A stretch of DNA of 53,896 nt from Caldisalinibacter kiritimatiensis (lineage in GTDB: Bacteria > Bacillota > Clostridia > Tissierellales > Caldisalinibacteraceae): NCBI RefSeq assembly GCF_000387765.1, contig NZ_ARZA01000125.1:1-53896 (forward strand), read 5' to 3'. The notes under the pieces were generated by a model, which was given only the letters and a program-made list of their open reading frames with translations, ran no database searches and had not been told where the DNA came from. Of the stretch, positions 43,283 to 53,896 are shown one piece after another. The stretch's first letter is position 1; every line of letters begins with the position of its first letter. A program made the translations under genes and the position numbers.

Positions 43283-43975
43283 TTAAGCTCTTCTTTTTTG
43301 GATATATATGTACACAATTATTAATATTAAAGCTATAAAAATCATTGGAAATAATAAACTATTTTCATTATTCTCAATAACTCGGTTACTATTATTTTGT
43401 AATGAATCTTCACTTATTGTATCTGTATGATTTGACTCCTTATTTTCTTCGATGTCATTAATATCAGTAGGATATATTTGTATAGTTGAACCGTCATCAT
43501 TTTTTATATAAACCTTATCTTCATCTATATAATAATTAGCTACCTTACAACCGTTGTTTATATAATGTTGAAAAATTGCATTATCTTTGGGATTTAGCCC
43601 TTTTTCTATTTTAAGAGTTTTGTAGTCTAGAGATGAAACCTTAAATACTCCCCATTTTACTTCATAATTTAAAAACTTCTTATCAATTGAAGCTATTATA
43701 AAATCTCCTTTTTCTGGTGTATACCAGTGGAATTTAGGCTCAATCTTTCTATTTTTATCAGCATATATTTTTATATGCTTATCAACCTCTATACCATTCA
43801 AAGTGCTTTAGATATCAACTTTAATCCAATCATCTTTAGCTTCAGTAACAGTCCCTAATACTAAAGCATCCTGGTCACCATGGGTTAATCTGTATAATAA
43901 ATCTGCTCCATATACATTTACAGATAAACCTAAAACCAAAGCAATAATTAATATAAAACTAATCCATTTTTTCAT
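43283..43975 (-). pseudogene. Secreted/anchored protein gene interrupted by an in-frame TAA
   Basis: One continuous frame of 231 codons from ATG 43975 (with GAGGGTG upstream) to the stop at 43283, except for TAA at 43808-43810. The 55-residue N-terminal part has a signal peptide (ISFILIIALVLGLSVNVYGA) and 'DALVLGTVTEAKDDWIKVDI'. The C-terminal part (43283-43807) continues with 'FHWYTPEKGDFIIASIDKKF', 'WGVFKVSSLDYKTLKIEKG' and ends in a membrane helix (FPMIFIALILIIVYIYI) plus KRRA, i.e. an extracytoplasmic protein held by its tail. A TTG at 43801 could restart translation but would give a product without signal peptide. The function is unknown. Confidence 0.75.
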
Positions 43976-44186
43976 TAATTCACCCTCTTGATAAAAAATT
44001 ATTTATATTCGCACTTTTCCCAGGAAATAATACAATTTTCGTAATTCGATAGTAATACGATGCCATAACATGCAAAGTATTCCACTTTTATTTTATACCA
44101 CATATATCAAGTTATCAATGCTTTATTATATTAATCTTGATTTCAAATAACAGCTATACTTACTTTTCTTTTTCTACACTACAATA

Positions 44187-44214
44187 AAACCCCTTCTCAA
44201 AAGAGAAGGGGTTT
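44187..44214 (-). terminator. Terminator of hppA
   Basis: AAACCCCTTCTC pairs perfectly with GAGAAGGGGTTT over AAAA, followed by TTATTG on the minus strand, 7 nt after the hppA stop. Confidence 0.85.
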
Positions 44215-44220
44215 ATCTTA

Positions 44221-46236
44221 CTAGAATAATTTTAGAAGTAATCCACCCATTTGTAAGAATAATGGAGCGAATACTAATGCAACTATTGTCATAAGCTTGA
44301 TTAAGATATTGATTGATGGACCTGAAGTATCCTTGAATGGGTCACCTACAGTATCACCAACAACTGCTGCTTTGTGAGCTTCGCTTCCTTTTCCACCATG
44401 ATGACCTTCTTCAATGTACTTCTTAGCATTGTCCCAAGCTCCACCAGCATTAGCCATCATAATAGCCATAAGTACACCCGATACTAAAGCACCAGCTAAT
44501 AATCCACCTAATGCTTCTGTACCTAATAATATACCTGTAGCTAATGGTGCTAATACTGCTAATAATCCCGGAACCATCATTTCTTTTAATGCAGCTGCTG
44601 TACTGATATCAACACATTTTTTGTATTCTGGTTTAGCTTTTCCTTCCATGATTCCTGGAATAGTTTTAAATTGTCTTCTTACCTCTTCAATCATACTGAA
44701 TGCCGCTTTACCAACAGCTTCCATAGTTATAGCTGAGAATAAGAATGGTAACATACCACCTACTAATAAACCTACAATAACTGTTGGCTGTGTTAAATCT
44801 ATTTTATCTAATTCAACTGCTTGTGTATAAGATGCGAATAAAGCTAATGCAGTTAGTGCAGCTGAACCTATAGCAAATCCTTTACCAATAGCTGCTGTAG
44901 TATTACCAACAGCATCTAATTTATCAGTAATATCACGTACTCCCCCTGGTAATTCACACATTTCTGCTATACCACCAGCGTTATCTGCTATTGGACCATA
45001 AGCATCAACTGCTACAGTCATACCAGCAGTTGATAACATACCTACTGCTGCTAAAGCTATACCATATAATCCTTCTCCAACGTTAGCTGCTCCACCACCT
45101 GCATAGAATGCAACTAATATTCCAATAGCAATCATTAATATCGGAAGAGCAGTTGATAACATACCTACTGCTAGACCACCAATTATGTTAGTAGCACTTC
45201 CTGTTTCAGATTTGTCAGCTATTGTCTTAACTGGCTTAAATTCACCTGATGTATAGTATTCAGTAAGTTGTCCAATTATAGTTCCTACTACTAGCCCTGA
45301 TACTATTGCAATAAATGGTTTTAATGTACCCAATAGATATTGACTTAAGAAAAATGCAACAACTACTGTAACAATAGCACTTACATAAGTACCCATTTTA
45401 AGTGCTTTATGTGGGTCAGCACCTTCTTTTCCTTTAACAAAGAAGGTACCTATAATAGAAGCAATTATACCAGTAGCTGCAAGTAATAATGGATAAACTG
45501 CACCATTAAATTCAAAAGCTATAAATCCTAATGTAATAGCTGAGATAATAGAACCTACATATGATTCAAATAAGTCTGCACCCATACCTGCAACGTCACC
45601 AACATTATCTCCAACGTTGTCTGCTATAACAGCAGGATTTCTTGGGTCGTCTTCCGGAATACCTGCTTCAACTTTACCAACTAAGTCTGCTCCAACGTCT
45701 GCAGCCTTTGTATAGATACCTCCACCAACACGTCCAAAAAGAGCTATTGATGAAGCACCTAAACCAAATCCCGTAACAACTGCAGCATCTTTAAAGATTA
45801 AGTATAGAGCACCTACTCCTAACAATCCTAATCCAACAACTGACATTCCCATAACTGCTCCACCTGAGAATGCAACATCAAGTGCTTTATTCATTCCTGA
45901 TTCCTTAGCTGCATTTGCAGTTCTTACGTTTGCTTTAGTAGCAACTCTCATTCCAAAGAAACCTGCTAATGCTGAGAATGTAGCACCTACTAAGAAACAA
46001 AAAGCTGTATTCCAATCAATTCCAAAACCTAAAACTACAAATAAAATTGCAACGAATACTATAAGCGTCTTATATTCTCTTGATAAGAAAGCCATAGCAC
46101 CTTCTTGAATGTAAGAAGAAATCTCTTTCATTCTTTCAGTTCCTACATCAACTTTACCAATCTTGTTAGCTTTGTAATAAGCAAATAATAATGCAATGAT
46201 ACCTGCTATCGGAGCTAAATAAATTAGTGAATCCAC
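44221..46236 (-). CDS. hppA: K+-dependent membrane-bound ion-translocating pyrophosphatase
   Basis: Integral membrane pump (671 aa, about 16 helices) coupling PPi hydrolysis to H+ or Na+ export. Catalytic blocks '[20 protein letters not shown]', '[20 protein letters not shown]', '[19 protein letters not shown]' and '[20 protein letters not shown]' are all present. '[10 protein letters not shown]' has alanine where K+-independent enzymes have lysine, so it is of the K+-dependent type, a group that includes Na+ pumps. I take the GTG at 46236, directly behind AAAGGAGG, as start rather than the in-frame ATG 16 codons earlier. It follows secG by 31 nt, so they share a promoter. Confidence 0.94.
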   Translation of the reverse strand: MDSLIYLAPIAGIIALLFAYYKANKIGKVDVGTERMKEISSYIQEGAMAFLSREYKTLIVFVAILFVVLGFGIDWNTAFCFLVGATFSALAGFFGMRVATKANVRTANAAKESGMNKALDVAFSGGAVMGMSVVGLGLLGVGALYLIFKDAAVVTGFGLGASSIALFGRVGGGIYTKAADVGADLVGKVEAGIPEDDPRNPAVIADNVGDNVGDVAGMGADLFESYVGSIISAITLGFIAFEFNGAVYPLLLAATGIIASIIGTFFVKGKEGADPHKALKMGTYVSAIVTVVVAFFLSQYLLGTLKPFIAIVSGLVVGTIIGQLTEYYTSGEFKPVKTIADKSETGSATNIIGGLAVGMLSTALPILMIAIGILVAFYAGGGAANVGEGLYGIALAAVGMLSTAGMTVAVDAYGPIADNAGGIAEMCELPGGVRDITDKLDAVGNTTAAIGKGFAIGSAALTALALFASYTQAVELDKIDLTQPTVIVGLLVGGMLPFLFSAITMEAVGKAAFSMIEEVRRQFKTIPGIMEGKAKPEYKKCVDISTAAALKEMMVPGLLAVLAPLATGILLGTEALGGLLAGALVSGVLMAIMMANAGGAWDNAKKYIEEGHHGGKGSEAHKAAVVGDTVGDPFKDTSGPSINILIKLMTIVALVFAPLFLQMGGLLLKLF

Positions 46237-46267
46237 TTCAATAACCTCCTTTACATATTCAATTTTA

Positions 46268-46498
46268 TTATTGTAATGCTGCAAGTACTAGTGCAGATAT
46301 AACAAAAAGAATTGCTGAAATTGCTGTTAGCTTTTCAAGGATGCCTTCATAGCTTCTTCCTTTATTTTTACCCCAAATACTTTCAGCACCACCTGCTATA
46401 GTACCTGATAAACCAGCAGATTTTCCTGGCTGTAATAAAATACTTGCAATAAGTACTAAACTTGTTATTATTAAAAGAATTGTAAATAATATTTGCAT
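46268..46498 (-). CDS. secG: Protein translocase subunit SecG
   Basis: Small SecYEG subunit (76 aa) with two membrane helices, '[20 protein letters not shown]' and '[19 protein letters not shown]', joined by the family-typical loop '[23 protein letters not shown]'. The ATG at 46498 follows GGGAGGTGGG; the in-frame ATG six codons upstream would overlap that site. Placement between eno and the est-rnr-smpB-ssrA block echoes B. subtilis, where secG also follows eno. Confidence 0.93.
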   Translation of the reverse strand: MQILFTILLIITSLVLIASILLQPGKSAGLSGTIAGGAESIWGKNKGRSYEGILEKLTAISAILFVISALVLAALQ

Positions 46499-46531
46499 CG
46501 TCCCACCTCCCATACTAAAACTAACATACCT

Positions 46532-46560
46532 ATTTTAACACAGTGCTATTTTAAAATCAA
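46532..46560 (-). promoter_or_regulatory. Promoter of secG-hppA
   Basis: Minus-strand TTGATT (46560-46555), a 17-nt spacer and TAAAAT (46537-46532), about 35 nt before the secG ATG. With the eno terminator upstream it separates secG-hppA from the glycolytic operon. Confidence 0.65.
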
Positions 46561-46657
46561 CAATATTTCCCCCGTAAAATACAGTATTTATAGCTTTATT
46601 AATTATAACCAAGTATTTGGTTATTATATCCATTTTTTCAACATAAAATTAATAAAA

Positions 46658-46695
46658 CCAAATAATAAGGGCTCAATTCCACCCTTATTATTTGG
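46658..46695 (-). terminator. Terminator of the glycolytic operon
   Basis: CCAAATAATAAGGG pairs perfectly with CCCTTATTATTTGG (14 bp) and is followed by TTTTATTAATTTT on the minus strand, about 35 nt after the eno stop. Confidence 0.85.
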
Positions 46696-46729
46696 TAAAT
46701 ACTACTTTACTATTCAATTTATAAGCTTC

Positions 46730-48055
<1,326 letters not shown>

Positions 48056-48079
48056 TTAAAAAGATTTTATATCTTTAAT

Positions 48080-49612
48080 TTACTTAACTATTAGAGATTC
48101 TCCTGTCATTTCATTTGGCACACTAACATTCATCATCTCAAGTAATGTTGGTGCTATATCCGCTAATTTACCTTCTCTTAATTCTACATTTCCTTCTCCA
48201 ATAATTATACAAGGAACTCTATTCGTAGTATGGGCTGTAATTTCTCCACCTGTTTTTTCATCTATCATTTCCTCTGAATTACCATGGTCTGCAGTAATTA
48301 ATAGTTTTCCATCTACATTTTGTACTTCTTCTATTATTTCTCCTAAACACTTATCTACAGTTTCTATAGCTTTAACTGCCGCTTCTAAGCTACCAGTATG
48401 ACCAACCATATCTGGATTAGCAAAGTTTAATACAATTAAATCATATTTCTCTTCTTTGATTCTCTTAATTACCTCTTCTTTAACTTCAACTGCGCTCATC
48501 TCAGGCTTTAAATCATATGTTGCAACCTTAGGTGATGGTATAAGTACCCTGTCTTCACCTTCATTTGGTGCTTCAATTCCACCATTGAAGAAGAATGTTA
48601 CATGGGCATACTTTTCTGTTTCTGCTATTCTTAATTGCTTAAGTCCTAAACTGCTTACATATTCACCTAATGTATTCTTATGCTTCTGTGGCTTATATGC
48701 GATAGATACATTCTCTATAGTCTTATCATATTGAGTCATACATACGAATAACGTATTTACTTTCTTTTCTCTAGTAAAGCCATCAAACTCTTTGTCAACT
48801 ATAGCTCTAGTTATTTGTCTAGCTCTGTCTGGTCTGAAATTGAAGAATATAATTGAGTCATTATCATCTATAGTTGCTATAGGCTCTCCATTTTTAACGA
48901 CAACAGTAGGAACCACAAACTCATCAGTTACATCTTCTTGATAAGACCTATTCATTGCTTCAATTGCAGAACTAGCCTCTCTACCTTTACCGAGCGTCAT
49001 TGCATCGTATGCTTTCTGCGTTCTATCCCATCTCTTATCTCTATCCATAGCATAATATCTACCTGAAACTGTAGCTATTTTTCCTACACCTATTTCTTCT
49101 AATTTAACTTCTAGCTCTTCAATATATCCTTTACCACTCTTCGGTGGTACATCTCGTCCGTCCATATAGCAATGTACATAAACCTCTTCTACTTCATATT
49201 TTTTAGCTAGTTCTAATAAAGCATATAGATGTGAATTGTGACTATGAACTCCTCCATCTGAAACTAGTCCCATTAAATGTAACTTAGATTTGTTTTTCTT
49301 TACATTTTCTATAGCTTTAATAAACTCTGGATTATTAAAGAACTCTCCATTTTCAATGGACTTAGTTATTCTAGTAAACTCTTGATATACTATTCTTCCA
49401 GCGCCTATATTTAAGTGACCAACCTCTGAGTTACCCATTTGTCCCTCAGGTAACCCCACTTCAAGTCCACTTGCCGCAAGTGTTGTGTTTGGATAAGTTT
49501 CTAATAATTTATTAAAGTTTGGAGTATTAGCTTTGCTTATAGCATTTCCATCGTATTCTTTACCAATTCCCCATCCATCTAATATAACTAATGCTGCTAA
49601 TTTGTTAGACAT
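48080..49612 (-). CDS. gpmI: 2,3-bisphosphoglycerate-independent phosphoglycerate mutase
   Basis: Mn2+-dependent mutase (510 aa) interconverting 3- and 2-phosphoglycerate. N-terminal '[20 protein letters not shown]' with the metal aspartate, phospho-serine in '[17 protein letters not shown]' (Ser about 62), '[18 protein letters not shown]', '[16 protein letters not shown]', and C-terminal metal residues in '[12 protein letters not shown]' and 'ADHGNSEEM'. Spacing is 13 nt to tpiA upstream, with AGGAGG before the ATG, so translation is probably coupled. Confidence 0.97.
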   Translation of the reverse strand: MSNKLAALVILDGWGIGKEYDGNAISKANTPNFNKLLETYPNTTLAASGLEVGLPEGQMGNSEVGHLNIGAGRIVYQEFTRITKSIENGEFFNNPEFIKAIENVKKNKSKLHLMGLVSDGGVHSHNSHLYALLELAKKYEVEEVYVHCYMDGRDVPPKSGKGYIEELEVKLEEIGVGKIATVSGRYYAMDRDKRWDRTQKAYDAMTLGKGREASSAIEAMNRSYQEDVTDEFVVPTVVVKNGEPIATIDDNDSIIFFNFRPDRARQITRAIVDKEFDGFTREKKVNTLFVCMTQYDKTIENVSIAYKPQKHKNTLGEYVSSLGLKQLRIAETEKYAHVTFFFNGGIEAPNEGEDRVLIPSPKVATYDLKPEMSAVEVKEEVIKRIKEEKYDLIVLNFANPDMVGHTGSLEAAVKAIETVDKCLGEIIEEVQNVDGKLLITADHGNSEEMIDEKTGGEITAHTTNRVPCIIIGEGNVELREGKLADIAPTLLEMMNVSVPNEMTGESLIVK

Positions 49613-49625
49613 TTTTGACCTCCTC

Positions 49626-50372
49626 TTAGAAGTTCACAATATCAGTAAAATCTTCTGCCTTTAGACTTGCTCCACCTACTAATGCACCATCTATGTCAGG
49701 TTGATTCATAATGTCTGTAACATTTTTAGGTTTTACACTTCCACCATATTGAATTCTAACTTCTTCAGATATGTCCACACCATATTTTCCTTCTATAGTG
49801 CTTCTTATATATTCAATCATTTCGTTTGCGTCTTCACTTGAAGCTGTTTTACCTGTACCAATAGCCCAAATTGGTTCATATGCTATAACTACTTTTTTAA
49901 CATCTTCAGCTTCTACATCTTCTAACGCTTTTAAAACTTGCTCATTAACTACTTCTTTTTCTTCACCATTTTCTCTTTGCTCTAGAGTTTCACCTACACA
50001 CACTATTGGATTTATGCCATGTGCTATTGCCGCTTTTATCTTTTTATTAACAGTTTCATCTGTTTCATTAAAGTATTGTCTTCTTTCAGAGTGACCGATA
50101 ACAACATAGTCTATTCCAATTTCTTTAAGCATTAAAGGTGATATTTCTCCTGTAAAAGCTCCACTTTCTTCCCAATGCATATTTTGTGCACCTAATTTAA
50201 CCTCTGTTCCTTCTAATTCCTTCTTTATAGCATCAAGAGAAACAAAAGGAACACAAACTACAACTTCTACATCTGTTTTAGCTGCCACATCTTTAATTTT
50301 ATTTACTAATTCTACACCTTCACTTATAGTTTTATTCATTTTCCAGTTACCAGCTATTATTGGTGTTCTCAT
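49626..50372 (-). CDS. tpiA: Triosephosphate isomerase
   Basis: TIM-barrel enzyme (248 aa) interconverting dihydroxyacetone phosphate and glyceraldehyde 3-phosphate. 'AGNWKMNKT' with the active-site Asn/Lys, '[15 protein letters not shown]' (His about 95), catalytic Glu and flexible loop '[14 protein letters not shown]', and 'YGGSVKPKN' phosphate site. GGAGGT precedes the ATG. It is flanked by pgk and gpmI in the same operon. Confidence 0.98.
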   Translation of the reverse strand: MRTPIIAGNWKMNKTISEGVELVNKIKDVAAKTDVEVVVCVPFVSLDAIKKELEGTEVKLGAQNMHWEESGAFTGEISPLMLKEIGIDYVVIGHSERRQYFNETDETVNKKIKAAIAHGINPIVCVGETLEQRENGEEKEVVNEQVLKALEDVEAEDVKKVVIAYEPIWAIGTGKTASSEDANEMIEYIRSTIEGKYGVDISEEVRIQYGGSVKPKNVTDIMNQPDIDGALVGGASLKAEDFTDIVNF

Positions 50373-50413
50373 AAGTTTACCTCCTAATATCTTAGTACTT
50401 AAACATTACATTT

Positions 50414-50463
50414 GGTGTTTGATGCCATATAGTAACTTTTTAAACACCATGACACCAAACACC
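50414..50463 (-). other. Stem-loop between pgk and tpiA
   Basis: Minus-strand GGTGTTTGGTG (50463-50453) pairs with CATCAAACACC (50424-50414), 11 bp with one G-U, around a 28-nt loop. It lacks a T-run, so a processing or mRNA-stability element is more likely than a terminator. Confidence 0.5.
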
Positions 50464-50477
50464 TTATTTTTATACAA

Positions 50478-51671
50478 TTACTTATCGCTAATTGCAGCTA
50501 TACCTGGTAATATCTTTCCTTCAAAGAATTCTAATGAAGCTCCACCACCAGTAGAAATGTGAGTCATTTTTTCGTTTAATCCAGTTTTATCTACAGCAGC
50601 TGCACTATCTCCTCCACCAATGATAGTAGTAGCATCTGCTTCAGCCATAGCTTTAGCTACTGCTTCTGTACCTTTTGCGAAGTTTTCCATCTCGAATACA
50701 CCCATTGGTCCGTTCCATACTACTGTTTTAGCGTTTTTAATTTCTTCAGCGAAAAGCTTGCAAGTTTCTTCACCTATATCTAATCCCATCATGTCTTCTG
50801 GAATTTCTTCTACGCTAACAGTTTTGAATTCAGTATCATTTTTAAATTCTTTAGCTACTACTGTATCTACTGGTAATAATAACTTAACTCCTTTTTCTTC
50901 TGCTTTTTTAATTAATTCTTTTGCTAAATCAATTTTGTCTTCTTCTAATAGAGATTTACCGATGTTTAATCCTTTAGCCTTTAAGAATGTAAACATCATA
51001 CCTCCACCGATTACAAGAGCGTCAACTTTGTCTAATAGGTTTTCAATTACACCTATTTTGTCTGATACCTTAGCTCCACCTAAAATAGCTACAAATGGTT
51101 TTTCTGGATTTGACATAGCTTTACCCATAACTTCAATTTCTTTTTTCACTAAAAAACCAGCAGCAGATGGTAAATGTTCACTAACTCCTACGTTTGAAGC
51201 ATGAGCTCTGTGAGCTGTACCAAATGCATCATTGATGAATACTTCCCCTAATGAAGCTAATTCTTTAGCAAATTCAGGGTCGTTTTTCTTTTCTTCTTTT
51301 CTGAATCTAGTGTTTTGTAATAAAACTACATCGCCTACATTCATGTTTTCAACTGCTTTTTTAGCATTTTCTCCTACTACTTCGTCGTCTGCAGCAAAAA
51401 CTACTTCTTTTTCTAATAGCTCTGATAATCTTTTAGCCACTGGCTCTAAGCTAAATTCAGGCTTTGGCTCTCCCTTTGGTCTTCCTAAGTGAGACATTAA
51501 AATAACTTTTCCGCCTTCTTCAATGATATGCTTTATAGTTGGAAGTGCACTTCTTATTCTTCTATCGTCAGTAATTTCACCATTATCGTTCATAGGAATG
51601 TTAAAATCACATCTAACTAAAACTCTTTTATCTTTTAATTCCATATCAGTAATTGACTTTTTATTTAACAT
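50478..51671 (-). CDS. pgk: Phosphoglycerate kinase
   Basis: Two-domain kinase (397 aa) making ATP from 1,3-bisphosphoglycerate. '[20 protein letters not shown]' and '[12 protein letters not shown]' bind 3-phosphoglycerate, '[15 protein letters not shown]', '[20 protein letters not shown]' and '[11 protein letters not shown]' form the nucleotide side. The ATG at 51671 follows AAGGGGTGAT; an in-frame GTG three codons earlier overlaps that ribosome site. It lies 112 nt from gap, the gap holding a terminator-like hairpin. Confidence 0.97.
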   Translation of the reverse strand: MLNKKSITDMELKDKRVLVRCDFNIPMNDNGEITDDRRIRSALPTIKHIIEEGGKVILMSHLGRPKGEPKPEFSLEPVAKRLSELLEKEVVFAADDEVVGENAKKAVENMNVGDVVLLQNTRFRKEEKKNDPEFAKELASLGEVFINDAFGTAHRAHASNVGVSEHLPSAAGFLVKKEIEVMGKAMSNPEKPFVAILGGAKVSDKIGVIENLLDKVDALVIGGGMMFTFLKAKGLNIGKSLLEEDKIDLAKELIKKAEEKGVKLLLPVDTVVAKEFKNDTEFKTVSVEEIPEDMMGLDIGEETCKLFAEEIKNAKTVVWNGPMGVFEMENFAKGTEAVAKAMAEADATTIIGGGDSAAAVDKTGLNEKMTHISTGGGASLEFFEGKILPGIAAISDK

Positions 51672-51721
51672 TAGAATCACCCCTTAATCAAAATATAACA
51701 CATATATAAGTGTTTAGGCAT

Positions 51722-51772
51722 AAAAAGGGAGAAGCCGGTTAAGTAGCTCTGCTACAAAACCGGACTCCTTTT
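51722..51772 (-). terminator. Long stem-loop between gap and pgk, partial terminator
   Basis: Three stacked stems: AAAAGG/CCTTTT at the base, CCGGTT/AACCGG, and GTAGC/GCTAC at the tip. On the minus strand it ends CCCTTTTTATG, so it may terminate part of the transcripts and raise gap over pgk levels, or protect the 3' end of processed gap mRNA. Confidence 0.6.
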
Positions 51773-51783
51773 ATTTTTGAGAA

Positions 51784-52818
<1,035 letters not shown>

Positions 52819-52848
52819 TTATTTATATTTAGTGCTACTTTTATGTAG

Positions 52849-53883
52849 CTAATTAATTAACTCAATAATTTTCCTAGCTGCCCCTTCATCTGTTACAAGG
52901 GTCATATCTTTTTTCAGTGCACATATCGCCACAATTGCTTTTGCCTTTCTAGCTCCACCTGCTACTCCTATCACATTGTTAACTTTTTCAAAATCAACTA
53001 GTGACAAGCCAACTGTATTTGATTCCCAAATTATTTCACCTTTTGTATTAAAATAATGTCCAAAAGCCTCTGCTACAGCACCTTTTTCCTTCAGCTCTTT
53101 AATTAGCACATTTGATAACTGTCTCCTTCTCGCCATATCATCTGCTCTTCCTATACCAAATACCAATACATTCATCTTTTTAATCTTCTTCACTGTATCA
53201 TCTATATCTGGTAGTTGCAACAGAGTTTCTAAAGCCTCTTTACCAATATTATCAGGCACATGCAATAATTTATATGAACCACCAAGTTTTTCAGCCAATT
53301 TAGCCGCTACGTTATTCGCCTGAGTTTCTAGATACTTACCTAATCCACCACGAGCTGGCAACACCAACACATTCTTTTTACCTTTTTGTTTTGGCATTTC
53401 TTCTGAAACTTGGGCCATAGTAGTGCCACCTGTCACTCCTATTATATAATCATTATGTATAATGTTCTTTATGACTATAGAGGCTTTTTTCCCTAAGTCT
53501 TTTAATATCAACTTATCATTATCACAGTCACCAGGAACTATATACACTTTTTCTATACCCAATTTTGATTCCAATACGTTTTCTAAATCTCTCAAGCCTT
53601 TCAACTCATATATATAATCCTTAAGCTTTTCTATTATAGCTAATCCTTCTTCTGTTATATTCATCCCCATCGACTTTATATCTAATAAACCTTGCTCCTT
53701 TAGAATATTTACTTCAGTTCTAATTATCCTTTCACCCAAGCCTAAATTATGGGATAATGTACGCCTACCTATAGGCTGATTGTGCATAACGTTTCTCAAA
53801 ATATTGTACCTTTTTTCTAAAATTTCTATTACTTCTGGTACTATTTTTTTTTGTAATTCTATTAAATCTTTTAAATCTTTCAT
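52849..53883 (-). CDS. cggR: Central glycolytic genes regulator, SorC family
   Basis: DNA-binding repressor (344 aa) of the gap operon; in B. subtilis CggR is relieved by fructose 1,6-bisphosphate. The N-terminal helix-turn-helix region is 'PIGRRTLSHNLGLGERIIRT' (about 37-56), followed by a winged segment 'EVNILKEQGLLDI'. The sugar-binding SorC domain covers about 90-340 with 'VGVTGGTTMAQVSEEM'-like and 'GVAGGARKAKAIVAIC' phosphate-binding loops. AGGGGAG lies before the ATG at the window edge, so its promoter and operator are outside. It probably heads cggR-gap-pgk-tpi-gpmI-eno. Confidence 0.93.
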   Translation of the reverse strand: MKDLKDLIELQKKIVPEVIEILEKRYNILRNVMHNQPIGRRTLSHNLGLGERIIRTEVNILKEQGLLDIKSMGMNITEEGLAIIEKLKDYIYELKGLRDLENVLESKLGIEKVYIVPGDCDNDKLILKDLGKKASIVIKNIIHNDYIIGVTGGTTMAQVSEEMPKQKGKKNVLVLPARGGLGKYLETQANNVAAKLAEKLGGSYKLLHVPDNIGKEALETLLQLPDIDDTVKKIKKMNVLVFGIGRADDMARRRQLSNVLIKELKEKGAVAEAFGHYFNTKGEIIWESNTVGLSLVDFEKVNNVIGVAGGARKAKAIVAICALKKDMTLVTDEGAARKIIELIN

Positions 53884-53896
53884 AAAAAGCTCCCCT

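Noticed and set aside
50620-51204. 194-codon plus-strand frame opposite pgk
   Set aside because: Antisense shadow caused by codon bias of the highly expressed gene; Ser/Leu-rich, no homology signature.

Overview
The window is low-GC, gene-dense DNA from an anaerobic, spore-former-type Firmicute. I place it in Clostridia, near the Tissierellales/Peptostreptococcales; the genus cannot be read from the sequence. Pointers are AGGAGG-type ribosome binding sites, frequent TTG/GTG starts, AT-rich spacers with short hairpin terminators, a Re-type citrate synthase, a K+-dependent membrane pyrophosphatase, a B12 riboswitch and a CggR-headed glycolytic operon.

Layout. (1) 1-10.3 kb is mostly plus strand: a MalY/PatB C-S lyase, a divergent FAD oxidoreductase, a PlsC-like acyltransferase with a zinc ribbon, a GltS-type symporter, a zinc-dependent phospholipase C-like protein (minus), then an operon of a GPH-type sugar/cation symporter, a GNAT-like protein and a DUF3810 metalloprotease-like membrane protein whose last 40 codons are split off by a frameshift. 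(2) 10.3-18.2 kb, minus: Re-citrate synthase, aconitase, isocitrate dehydrogenase and pyruvate carboxylase, i.e. pyruvate to 2-oxoglutarate in one operon. Two identical-architecture dyads (7-bp arms, 13-bp spacer) lie in its control region. (3) 18.7-20 kb: an M16 peptidase. (4) 20.1-29.35 kb, minus: a cobalamin operon. Its promoter, AdoCbl riboswitch and terminator precede an uncharacterised AspT/YidE-type permease, a YitT protein, cobyric acid synthase, CbiB, CobD and a BtuFCD-like ABC importer. (5) 29.5-33.4 kb: an APC amino-acid permease with a long unexplained leader, a short DprA-like protein and a secreted peptidoglycan-binding protein with an unrecognised C-terminal domain. (6) 33.5-42.9 kb: tmRNA gene ssrA interrupted in its T-loop by a 268-nt group I intron, smpB, a TrkA-C membrane protein, RNase R, an HD protein, an esterase, Ddl, a membrane-anchored MurF and another hydrolase. 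(7) 43.0-44.0 kb: a repeat-containing spacer and a secreted-protein gene broken by an in-frame TAA. (8) 44.2-53.9 kb, minus: cggR-gap-pgk-tpi-gpmI-eno, then secG-hppA from its own promoter.

How the parts fit. Glycolysis delivers pyruvate, Pyc plus Re-citrate synthase, Acn and Icd carry it to 2-oxoglutarate (glutamate supply), and HppA recovers energy from PPi released by biosynthesis. SecG, esterase, RNase R, SmpB and ssrA keep much of the gene order known from Bacillus subtilis, with extra genes inserted. The most notable items are the intron-split tmRNA, the riboswitch-controlled orphan permease and the paired dyads upstream of the citrate operon.
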